DNA of 64,000 nt from Methylobacterium terrae (GTDB lineage Bacteria; Pseudomonadota; Alphaproteobacteria; Rhizobiales; Beijerinckiaceae), in NCBI RefSeq assembly GCF_003173755.1, contig NZ_CP029553.1:5150001-5214000 (forward strand), written 5' to 3'. A program made the position numbers and the translations under genes. Positions within the stretch are counted from its first letter, which is position 1; the number at the start of each line of letters is the position of its first letter. Of this stretch, positions 37,021 through 44,646 are shown piece after piece. The notes under the pieces were generated by a model. It saw nothing but the letters and a program-made list of their open reading frames with translations. It was not told the DNA's origin and made no database searches.

Positions 37021-37316
37021 CGCGCGCACATCCAGTCTCGACGGCCGGACCACGGACATCCCGGTCGCGTCCCCGGCCTTTGCATGACGCGAAGCTCGCG
37101 CCGAAAGGTTCAGGAATCCTGAAATGCAGTCGCCCGTCCCCGGAAGACGGACACGACATGGTTATGCAAGTTGGTTGGATTTGAGCGTCATCTTGAGCGG
37201 AGCGACAATGCGGGCGTGCGACTGTCCGTCCATCGTCGCACGTCCCCTCGCGAGGGGGGCCGGCAAGGCGGACCGCGACGATGCACCGGTCCGTCCCTCG
37301 GGAGGTGGAGTTCCTG

Positions 37317-37712
37317 ATGCGCGTTCTCGTCCTCGTCCTCGTCCTGGCGGCCGGCCTGATCCCGTCGGCTGCCCTCGCCAAGATGCCCACCGGGACGCCC
37401 GGCGAGGCCCCGTTCTACGTCGGGATCTGGTCTCCGTCCGCCAAGTCCTGCAAGGCGAACCCGCTCGAGGTCGAGGGGGCCCTGGTCCGGATCGAGCAGT
37501 CGCGGATCATCTGGAACGAGACGACCTGCACGTTCAGGCTGTCCGCGTCGCGGTCGACCGGGACCGGGACGACGATCCCGGCGACCTGCGAGTCCGAGGG
37601 CCGGACCAGCAGGGAGACCTATAAGTTCGACGCTGTCGGCGGCCGGATGCGCATGAACGGCCACGTCATGGCGCGCTGCAAGGACAGCGACTGGCGGACC
37701 GGCTACGAGTAG
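37317..37712 (+). CDS. Exported hypothetical protein (131 aa)
   Basis: Signal peptide MRVLVLVLVLAAGLIPSAALA, then a mature domain of about 110 residues with four Cys (KSCKANP, TTCTFRL, PATCES, ARCKD) that could form two disulfides. The pattern FYVGIWSPSAKSCK with a Trp near the start resembles small periplasmic lipocalin-like or DUF domains, but I cannot name the family. A long GGAGGTGGAG stretch precedes the ATG. It is convergent with the deoC gene. Confidence 0.7.
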   Translation: MRVLVLVLVLAAGLIPSAALAKMPTGTPGEAPFYVGIWSPSAKSCKANPLEVEGALVRIEQSRIIWNETTCTFRLSASRSTGTGTTIPATCESEGRTSRETYKFDAVGGRMRMNGHVMARCKDSDWRTGYE

Positions 37713-37748
37713 AGAGCGGGCCTTTCCCTCGCGGCGCGGGCGGGATCG

Positions 37749-38414
37749 TCAGTAGGTCCCACGCGCCACCCCCTCGGTCACCAGAGCCACGCCCGAGCTG
37801 GTGCCGAGCCGCGTCGCGCCCGCTGCCACCAGGGCGCGGGCGACCTCCAGGCTGCGCACGCCGCCCGACGCCTTGACGCCGAGGGCGTCGCCGACCGTGG
37901 CACGCATCAGCGCCACGTCCGCCACGGTGGCGCCGCCGGTCGAGAAGCCGGTCGAGGTCTTGACGAAATCGGCCCCGGCCTCGGCCGCCAGGGTGCAGGC
38001 CAGGCGCTTCTGCGCGTCGTCGAGGAGGCAGGTCTCGATGATGACCTTCAGCACGCGGCCCGCGCAGGCCGCCCGCACCGCCGCGATGTCGGCCCGCACC
38101 GCGTCGGTGCGGCCCTCCTTCAGGGCACCGAGCGCGATCACCATGTCGATCTCGGCCGCGCCGCGGGCCACCGCGCCCGCGGCCTCCGCGGCCTTGTCCT
38201 GCGGCATCGACGCCCCGAGGGGAAAGCCGACGACCGCGCATGGCGCGACGTCGCTGCCGGCCAGGATCTCCGCCACCGGCCCGACATGGACCGGATTGAC
38301 GCAGACCGCCTTGAAGCGGTGCGCCAGCGCCTCCTCGCACAGGCGGCGGATCTCCGCCGCGGTGGCGTCGGCCCGCAGGAGGGTGTGGTCGATCAGGCCG
38401 GCGAGGGCGGGCAT
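37749..38414 (-). CDS. deoC: Deoxyribose-phosphate aldolase
   Basis: A 221-aa class I aldolase that splits 2-deoxyribose-5-phosphate to glyceraldehyde-3-phosphate and acetaldehyde in deoxynucleoside breakdown. [12 protein letters not shown] opens the barrel. The Schiff-base Lys152 lies in [11 protein letters not shown], and the second Lys181 in [18 protein letters not shown] forms the phosphate site. All catalytic residues are present. An upstream in-frame ATG at 38477 would add 21 residues rich in Pro and Arg; the shorter start matches the family. No other deo gene is adjacent. Confidence 0.95.
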   Translation of the reverse strand: MPALAGLIDHTLLRADATAAEIRRLCEEALAHRFKAVCVNPVHVGPVAEILAGSDVAPCAVVGFPLGASMPQDKAAEAAGAVARGAAEIDMVIALGALKEGRTDAVRADIAAVRAACAGRVLKVIIETCLLDDAQKRLACTLAAEAGADFVKTSTGFSTGGATVADVALMRATVGDALGVKASGGVRSLEVARALVAAGATRLGTSSGVALVTEGVARGTY

Positions 38415-38525
38415 GGGCAAGGCGAGATCCCTCCGGGACGCCGGGACCCGCCCGTCGCCGCCGGGGAGGCTTCCCATCGCGGCGCGCGGGCCGTCAAGCA
38501 CACCGGAATGCTGGCCCCCGGGCTT

Positions 38526-38789
38526 TCAGCGCCCGCCGGCCCCGCGGATCGCCGCGACCGTCGTCTCGACGAAGGCGATGCCGGTCTCCGTGAAGGTGAT
38601 CTCGTCGTCGCTCAAGGTCGCGAGGCCGCGCTCCTCCACCTCGGCGGCGCCCTGCGGGTCGGCGTGGTGGCCGCTGCCGTCCCGGCGCACCACCGAGCTG
38701 ATCGGCTGGCCGCTGATCAGGTGGTGGTAGGCCGCGAAGGCGAAGATCGACAGGGCGCGGTCGGAGAGGTCGTTGGTCTCGGCAGCCAT
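38526..38789 (-). CDS. Small hypothetical protein (87 aa)
   Basis: Predicted cytosolic protein, slightly acidic, with an N-terminal helix (LSDRALSIFAFAAYHHLISG) and a C-terminal part reading EVEERGLATLSDDEITFTET. The look is that of a small wHTH-like or DNA-associated domain, but no family is recognised. It lies 112 bases upstream of deoC on the same strand. A weak GAGG site is visible. Coding potential is supported by sensible amino-acid composition, in contrast to overlapping frames. Confidence 0.6.
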   Translation of the reverse strand: MAAETNDLSDRALSIFAFAAYHHLISGQPISSVVRRDGSGHHADPQGAAEVEERGLATLSDDEITFTETGIAFVETTVAAIRGAGGR

Positions 38790-38909
38790 CGGGTCGGGCC
38801 TCAAGGAGGTGAGGGGGAACCCCGCGGGAGGCGGGGCGCGTGCCCGGCCCAACGCCCGGGATCTCGGAAAGTCCTGCGCCCCAAATGACGCAGGTCTCAC
38901 CCGAGACTC

Positions 38910-41162
38910 TCACCTGAGGCGGGCGGGGAGCGGCATCGCCGAGGTCTTCTCGTCGTAGAGCACGGCGTAGGGCCCGGATTCGAGGTCGAACATCGCGTAG
39001 TCGAGCCCCTTGATGGTCTCGACCCGGAACGGCACCCGGTGGCCGCCCCGGGTGATCGCCGCGAGGCGATGGGACACGACCGAGACCGGCAGCATCCCGG
39101 TGACCCGCTCGGGCCCGGGATCGAGGCGGACCCGGAAGGTCAGGTCGTGCCCGTTCCAGGCCAGGGCCTCGAACCGGGTCGCCTCCCGGCGGTCGAGCCA
39201 GCGCAGCATCTGCGCTGCCGAGATCAGGGCGACGCCGCGCTCGCGGGCCGCGCTCACCAGGTGGTCGAAGTAGCCGTCGGAGTAGTCGTAATGGCTGCCG
39301 AAGGCGCCGAAGAACTGCTCGGGGCCGAGCGCCCGGTCGAGCATGACCTCGATGCCGCGCCGCTGCTCGATGCCATTCTCGTTCACCAGGTGGCTGGCCG
39401 CCTGGTAGATGTCGAGGACGCGGCCGTCGAGGTCGGCGAAGCGCATCGGGAAGCCGGAGCCGGTCATGAAGCCCGGCCGCCGGCGGATCCACGAGCCGGG
39501 CCAGTAATAGTAGCCGAGATCGAGCCGGATCCCGGCGGCCCGCTCGATCTTGGCGGTGTCGGCCCAGCCGTTCCAGGCGATGCAGTGCAGGCGGTGCGTC
39601 GTCTGCGCGGGCAGGCCGAGCCGCGCGGCCACCTCGCCCGCCTGCCGGCTCAGCGCCAGGCCGAGCGCCGCCCCGTCGACGTCGCGGCAGCCGGTATCGA
39701 CGTGCGCCGCGGTCTCGAAGCCGAGTGCCGCGTAGGCCTGCGCCTGCTCCGCCGGCAGAGGCGTGCCCGGCGTGATGTAGGAGGTCGCCCGGGGGCAATC
39801 CCAGGAATCAGGCCCCGAAGAGTCCCGCCCCGAAGAGTCCCGCCCCGAAGAGTCCCGCCCAGAAGCGTCCCGCCCCGAAGGATCCCGGTCCCGGATCTCC
39901 GGCCGGCAATCGGCCGGGCTCTCGGCGACGAGGCGCTTGTAGGCGTTCAGGGTGCCGTGGCGGGTGGCGTGGTCGTCGCCCGCCAGGATGATCGCGGCGC
40001 GGCGCTCCTCCGGCAGGTACCAGATCCGCGGCAAGGGCAGGCGCCCGGCGCTCATCGTGACGATCAGGTTGGCGAGGAGCCGCTGCTGCTCGTCGGCCTG
40101 CGGGATCGCGACCCGCGACAGGTCGAGGTAATCGGGGAAGAACAGGTCGTTCGGCCGCCGGGGGGGCAGGCCGTCCCGCTCCTGGCCCGCGAAGGCGGGG
40201 TTGCCCTGGCGCAGGCGCACCACCGAGGTGGCGAGGTCGAAGGCGAAGGCTGCCGCCTGGCCCTGGCCGGCCCGGCGCAGGGCGATCGCGGGCCAGGGCA
40301 GGGGCTCGGTCCCGTCCGAGAGGCGGGCAAGTGCGGTCGCATCCTCGAGGGCGTAGCGGCTCGCCGGCCCGTGGATCTGCATCGCCTCCCGGGCGATGCC
40401 GCGGGCGGCCGGCGCCTCGCCGTCGGCCTGAAGGTAGCGCTCGGCGAGGGGCTCGCCCGCCGGCGCGAGTCCGAACAGCGGCAGCCAGGCGCCTTCCGGC
40501 CGGATCGCGATCAGGTTGCCGCCCGCCTCGACCCAGTCGGAAAGCCGCTCGGCCAGGGCCCCGTCCGGCGCCTCGGTCATCAGCACCAGGGAGGCCCGGG
40601 CGAGGCGCTCCGGCGTGAGGGACTGGGGCGCGACCACGGCGAACAGGTTCAGCCCCTCGGCCCGCAGGATCTCGGCGTAGTAGGCCCCGAGGGGATTCTT
40701 CGCGCCGACCGCGACCAGGACCGGCGCCTCGGGCTCGTCCGGCAGCACCGGCGCCGCCGCGACGGTGAAGCGCCCCTCGGCCGGCGCGCGCAAGGTGAGC
40801 CCGAGGGTGCTGGCGGGCGTGGACGCCGCCCCGACCGCGATCCGGTACGCCGCGCCGGGCCGCAGCGGCGCCCGCGGGGTCAGCCGGACGGAGCGGCCGC
40901 CCACATCGGAGACGATCGCGGCCGGAACCTCGGTACCCGCGTCGTCGCGCAGGACGATGGCGGCGGCTCCGATGGTCTCGGGCATCATGGCACGTGAGAA
41001 TTCGATCGCGATCGGCAGTTCAGGATAGACTTCCGTCGCTCCGTCGCGCGGCATCAACGCGACGTCACGCGGCGACAGATGATCGAACAGAAGACGTGTC
41101 GACGCCGCGACCACCAGGCACAGGATTGCTGCTGTCAGCAGGCGCACGGTTATCCGCCGCAT
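38910..41162 (-). CDS. Membrane-anchored protein: SbsA-like Ig domain, GATase-like domain, deacetylase-like domain
   Basis: A 750-aa protein. A signal anchor lies at residues about 5-27, followed by a Big_5/SbsA-like Ig domain (PRDGATEVYPELPIAIEFSR, about 33-120). A class I GATase-like Rossmann region (about 135-320; LVAVGAKNPLGAYYAEIL, DWVEAGGNLIAIRP) comes next. From about 385 a polysaccharide-deacetylase-like domain carries AAIILAGDDHAT with the metal-binding Asp pair, TAAHVDTGC and FGSHYDYSDGYFDH. A GRDSS repeat (about 426-450) interrupts that domain. It probably faces the periplasm and modifies a glycan. GAGAGACG precedes the ATG. Confidence 0.7.
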   Translation of the reverse strand: MRRITVRLLTAAILCLVVAASTRLLFDHLSPRDVALMPRDGATEVYPELPIAIEFSRAMMPETIGAAAIVLRDDAGTEVPAAIVSDVGGRSVRLTPRAPLRPGAAYRIAVGAASTPASTLGLTLRAPAEGRFTVAAAPVLPDEPEAPVLVAVGAKNPLGAYYAEILRAEGLNLFAVVAPQSLTPERLARASLVLMTEAPDGALAERLSDWVEAGGNLIAIRPEGAWLPLFGLAPAGEPLAERYLQADGEAPAARGIAREAMQIHGPASRYALEDATALARLSDGTEPLPWPAIALRRAGQGQAAAFAFDLATSVVRLRQGNPAFAGQERDGLPPRRPNDLFFPDYLDLSRVAIPQADEQQRLLANLIVTMSAGRLPLPRIWYLPEERRAAIILAGDDHATRHGTLNAYKRLVAESPADCRPEIRDRDPSGRDASGRDSSGRDSSGRDSSGPDSWDCPRATSYITPGTPLPAEQAQAYAALGFETAAHVDTGCRDVDGAALGLALSRQAGEVAARLGLPAQTTHRLHCIAWNGWADTAKIERAAGIRLDLGYYYWPGSWIRRRPGFMTGSGFPMRFADLDGRVLDIYQAASHLVNENGIEQRRGIEVMLDRALGPEQFFGAFGSHYDYSDGYFDHLVSAARERGVALISAAQMLRWLDRREATRFEALAWNGHDLTFRVRLDPGPERVTGMLPVSVVSHRLAAITRGGHRVPFRVETIKGLDYAMFDLESGPYAVLYDEKTSAMPLPARLR
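39812..39886. repeat. 15-bp tandem repeat, 5 copies, inside the deacetylase-like gene
   Basis: Three perfect units of GCCCCGAAGAGTCCC and two with two or three changes. On the coding strand they give repeated Gly-Arg-Asp-Ser-Ser units (GRDSSGRDSS and variants). The period is a multiple of three, so copy-number change keeps the frame. Confidence 0.92.
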
Positions 41163-41386
41163 CGCGTCTCTCGTCTTGTATCGCTGTTTGGTATGCCCGA
41201 TGCTTAGCAGGCCGATACATCCGACGACAGCGAGAGACGGCGCAGGAGGGCGCATCCCTTGGTGGAGGGACGAGGAGGGCCACTACCGCTTTGGGAGGAT
41301 GTCGCCCGGCGGGACGGCACGGGCACGGCATCGCGATGAGCCGCAGGTACGCAGCCGGATCGACGATGACGGGACAATTCGGCCGG

Positions 41387-41462
41387 TGGCGCTCCCAAGG
41401 GGACTCGAACCCCTGTTTTCGCCGTGAGAGGGCGACGTCCTAGACCGCTAGACGATGGGAGC
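41387..41462 (-). tRNA. tRNA-Glu (anticodon CTC)
   Basis: Minus-strand sequence folds as a standard 76-nt tRNA with encoded CCA: acceptor GCTCCCA pairing with TGGGAGC, D-arm GTCTAGCGGTCTAGGAC, anticodon stem TCGCC/GGCGA around loop CTCTCAC with anticodon CTC (GAG codons, Glu), and T-arm GGGGTTCGAGTCCCC. The stems are perfect, so it should be functional. Confidence 0.97.
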
Positions 41463-41723
41463 TGTCCCGGCGGATGGCGGCGGTATAGCGACGGTCCGGC
41501 CGGGGCGCAAGCCTCGTGGCCGGCAATCTCGGGCCGGACCCGGCGTTTTCTCGCCCGCGCGGCCGTGTTCCGTCGGCCTTTCGCCGGATGCACGCAAGAG
41601 TGGCTTAACTCTGCCGCGCAAGATCGCGGCGCACCGCCGGAGCCGATCCGGATTCGGTCACGGGCGATCGAACCGCACCTGATACAACCGATGCGCGGAA
41701 GGCAGCGGAGGTCCCGGACGGAG

Positions 41724-42053
41724 ATGAGCGCCGTATCGACGATCGCGACGGGAGACGGCCCGGACGCGCCGGAGCGCCGCGAGGCGGACCAGCGGGGCAG
41801 GCGGCGCTACGGCACCTCGATGCCGGCGACGATCCTGATCTCCCACTACGACCGCGTGCCCTGCGTGGTGCGCGACCTCTCCGACGGCGGCGCGAAGATC
41901 GGCCTCTCCCGCCGCTACGCCCTGTCGAACCGGTTCTGGATCGTCATCCGGCACGCGGAGATCGCCCGGCGCGCCTCGCTGGTATGGCGGCGGGGGGATT
42001 TCGCCGGGATCGCGTTCGACCGTCCGCTGGAGCGAGGTGGGGGTGCGGGCTGA
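41724..42053 (+). CDS. PilZ domain protein
   Basis: A 109-aa cytosolic protein consisting of one PilZ domain. The RRRYGTSMPATI segment provides the RxxxR-type arginines, and RDLSDGGAKIGL provides the D/NxSxxG motif, so cyclic di-GMP binding is likely. WIVIRHAEIARRASLVWRRG completes the barrel. GGAG lies very close to the chosen ATG; a start at 41691 is also possible. It marks the left border of the accessory region. The GGDEF-EAL protein in this window could supply its ligand, though no link is shown. Confidence 0.85.
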   Translation: MSAVSTIATGDGPDAPERREADQRGRRRYGTSMPATILISHYDRVPCVVRDLSDGGAKIGLSRRYALSNRFWIVIRHAEIARRASLVWRRGDFAGIAFDRPLERGGGAG

Positions 42054-42298
42054 TCGAGCCGGATGCGAAAGGCCGCGAGGGGCGAACCGCGGACGTCGAC
42101 CGAGCGCTCTCAAGCCGACGTTTCCCTCCCGCCGCAACCCAATCGTTTCCTCCTCGTTCAACATACATGATAGGGCGCTGTCGCGTGCGTCCTTCTACAA
42201 AAAAATATATATATTGTGCCGCATGATATATATCATGATTTGTAGAATTATAATCATATACAATTATACATTAAAACAAATAGCATGGATCCATATTT
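42054..42298. other. AT-rich intergenic segment with 16-bp palindrome
   Basis: From about 42165 the composition changes abruptly to AT-rich, unlike the flanking chromosome. It contains a perfect palindrome CATGATATATATCATG at 42222-42237. No gene is seen. The nucleotidyltransferase gene ends at 42299, so this is its downstream flank and the left end of imported DNA. Confidence 0.6.
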
Positions 42299-42904
42299 TT
42301 ATTTATTACGCAATCTTCCAATCCATTCATGCCCAGGATGGAGTTTTTCCAGCCAAATGGCCAATTGATATTTTTCTCCGGTGGAAAATTTCGAGTAGGC
42401 AAAATCGAAATCCCTCTGATCTTTCTTCCTACGGTGCTTGGCTTTAAATAGAAAAGTAATTATAGGAGCGAGATATGGAATTCCCGTTTCGCTCACTCGA
42501 ACAGCGTCGGAACGTGCCATCCGTATCGTCTGATCGCGCTTATAGATCCATAGTTCTTGCGTTCCTGGCTCCATCATCATGTCCACGCGCCAACAGCCTT
42601 GACGCATGTCTCCTCCCCAAAGCTGCCAGACATCGCTCGGCACGTCAGCGAACGGGGGCAGATATTCGATTGTACCGTTTTTCACGGTGAAAAATTCGAG
42701 ATCGTGTAAAATAGCGCGAAAATAATTCGCATGCTCACGAATAACAGCAAACTCTAGGTCTTCGTGCTTGCGCGTTGGCCTGCCATGCCAAACGTCCAGA
42801 GCCCATCCGCCTGCGACGTACCATGGGAAGACTGCTTCTCGAAGATGCCGGCCGAGCTCATGAGGAGACCATGCATCCCACGCTTCGTCGTCGAGAGGAT
42901 TCAT
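42299..42904 (-). CDS. Aminoglycoside nucleotidyltransferase-like protein (ANT(2'')/PF10706-like)
   Basis: A 201-aa protein of the nucleotidyltransferase fold. WYVAGGWALDVWHGRPTRKH, followed by EDLEFAV, is the active-site block of ANT(2'')-like enzymes, which adenylylate aminoglycosides. The usual Asp-x-Asp is Asp-x-Glu here (EDLE), a variant common in chromosomal relatives of unknown substrate. DVWQLWGGDMRQGCWRVDMM may hold the third acidic residue. Base composition is distinctly lower in GC than the rest of the window, indicating transfer. No ideal ribosome-binding site is visible. Resistance is possible but not shown by sequence. Confidence 0.72.
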   Translation of the reverse strand: MNPLDDEAWDAWSPHELGRHLREAVFPWYVAGGWALDVWHGRPTRKHEDLEFAVIREHANYFRAILHDLEFFTVKNGTIEYLPPFADVPSDVWQLWGGDMRQGCWRVDMMMEPGTQELWIYKRDQTIRMARSDAVRVSETGIPYLAPIITFLFKAKHRRKKDQRDFDFAYSKFSTGEKYQLAIWLEKLHPGHEWIGRLRNK

Positions 42905-43220
42905 CGAAATATCCGTGGAGAGCACTTGTAAAGAACAATAACCTCGTGATCGTCGCAGCGCTCTCAACGGAAGGCCCGCTTCATCGAGGCAGAAAATCAC
43001 TAGAGCATCGCCCGATCGCCTTACACCACAGTACACAACATTGGCGCAAAGCAAAGCGGTCGTGTCCCTTGGAGTGGTGTAGCTGAACGGAAGCGGGAGA
43101 TGCCGCCTGCGCGCCCTCCATGGCGCTGGAGCAGGCGGGAACTCTCGCGGGGGTGGCCATCGGCGGTGACGGGTAAGGATCGGGTTGCTGACACCAACCC
43201 CGAACCCGGGAGCCCCCCCG

Positions 43221-44312
43221 ATGACCGATGCCATGATGAGCCTGTGGGCGCTGGCTGAGAAGTGCGCCGACGCGTTGCGCGAGATGATCGGCTTTGCCGC
43301 GCAGCGCCTGATGGAACTGGAGGTCGCCGGCCTGACCGGCGCGGCCCACGGCGAGAAGAACCCGGAACGGCTGGCCCAGCGCAACAGGTACCGTGACCGG
43401 GACTGGCAGACGCGGGCCGGCACGGTCGAGCTGCGCATCCCGAAGCTGCGGACGGGGAGCTACTTTCCGAGCTTCCTCGAGCCGCGCCGGATGACCGAGA
43501 AGGCGCCGACAGCCGTGATCCAGGAGGCCTACATCCAGGGCATCTCGACCCGCGCCGTCGATGATCTCGTCCAGGCGCTGGGCGGGACGGGCATCTCCAA
43601 GAGCCAGGTCAGCCGGCTGTGCCAGGAGATCGTCCTTCGACAAGCTCAGGATGAGGGAGCGGGTGAACGCCTTCCTGGAGCGGCCGATCGAGGGCGAATG
43701 GCCCTATCTCTGGATCGACGCCACCTGCGTGAAGGTGCGCCAGAACCACCGCATCGTCTCGGTGGCGGTGATCGTAGCGGTGGGCGTCAACGCGGATGGC
43801 CGACGCGAGGTGCCAGGGCTCGACATCGGCCCGTCGGAGGCCGAGACCTCCTGGACCGAGTTCCTGCGCAAAGCCGGCCCGGCGCGGCCTGCGCGGGGTC
43901 AAGCTGGCGATCTCTGATGCCCACGAGGGCATCAAGGCCCCGGTCGCCAAGGTGATGACCGCCTCCTGGCAGCGGTGCCGGGTGCACTTCATGCGCAACG
44001 TCCTGGCCCATGCCGGCCGCTCGGGCCGACACGGCGGAGACCGACGTCCCGGCCTACATGGGCTTCCCAGCCGCCCATCGTGCCAAGCTGCACTCGACCA
44101 ATCCGTCGGAGCGCCTCAACAGCGAGATCAAGCGGCGCACCGAGGTCGCCGGTATCTTCCCCGACGAGCCGTCGATCCGCAGGCTCGTCGGCGCGATCCT
44201 GCTCGAGCAGAACGACGAACGGGCCGTGCAACGCTGCCGCTACACGACCCTGGAAAGCATCGCCCCGATCGGCGATGATCCTCTCGTCAGCCTGCCAAAC
44301 CTCGCAGTCTGA
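43221..44312 (+). pseudogene. IS256-family transposase, frameshifted and internally deleted
   Basis: The mutator-type transposase can be followed in successive frames. Frame one starts at ATG 43221 and covers the DNA-binding half, ending at [13 protein letters not shown] shift occurs at the REP-like insert (43632-43656), after which [14 protein letters not shown] holds the first catalytic Asp. A one-base shift near 43875 restores [13 protein letters not shown] with the second Asp. About 45 residues appear deleted near 44020, and the last frame gives NPSERLNSEIKRR with the catalytic Glu. All three DDE residues survive but no full protein can be made. Confidence 0.88.
43634..43656. repeat. REP-like sequence inside the transposase
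   Basis: TTCGACAAGCTCAGGATGAG (core 43636-43655) is a widely dispersed repetitive extragenic sequence in high-GC alphaproteobacteria, to my knowledge. Here it sits in a coding frame where related transposases read straight from CQEI to RVNAFLERP, adding about 22 net bases and a frameshift. Confidence 0.65.
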
Positions 44313-44377
44313 CCAGTCCGGCCCTGCCGGTCATCGTGGTGGACCAGCCCAAGCTACACCACGCCCCGGGACACGAT

Positions 44378-44646
44378 CGCCGGACATGGGCGGATCGATC
44401 CACTGCTTCTCCGGCGCGCACTGTGGTGGGTGCGAGGCACCTGACGGAAAGCCACGCGCCTCGTCGAGCCTGCGGTAGCCCCGGGCTCCCATCCGATCTG
44501 CGCCGGCTCTGTGATCCGGCATCCCGGATCCCTTGCGTCATATCCGGCGGATCTCTCCGTATTTATTTTCATTCCCTGGGTTGATCATTCGGATATCGCG
44601 ACATAAACTATGGCATTCAGCATAATCTTCTACGGCAAGGCAGGCG
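44378..44646. other. Leader between the IS256 remnant and vgrG
   Basis: About 270 bases, moderately AT-rich close to vgrG (44545-44625). No gene is supported: a short frame starting at 44610 continues only as an out-of-frame reading of vgrG. I found no sigma-54 consensus. It must contain the vgrG promoter if the cluster is expressed. Confidence 0.45.

Larger units (their letters stand above)
43059..44377 (+). mobile_element. IS256-family insertion sequence remnant
   Basis: Imperfect terminal inverted repeats of 26 bp bound the element: 43059-43084 and the complement of 44352-44377, 22 of 26 bases matching, sharing TCGTGTCCC and GTGGTGTAGCT. Inside is a frameshifted IS256-type transposase. 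I found no matching 8-9 bp target duplication in the flanks, consistent with an old insertion or later rearrangement. It separates the AT-rich islet from the vgrG cluster. Confidence 0.85.

Noticed and set aside
43059..44377. Functional IS256 copy
   Set aside because: Several frameshifts and an internal deletion preclude an intact transposase, although the DDE residues can still be traced.
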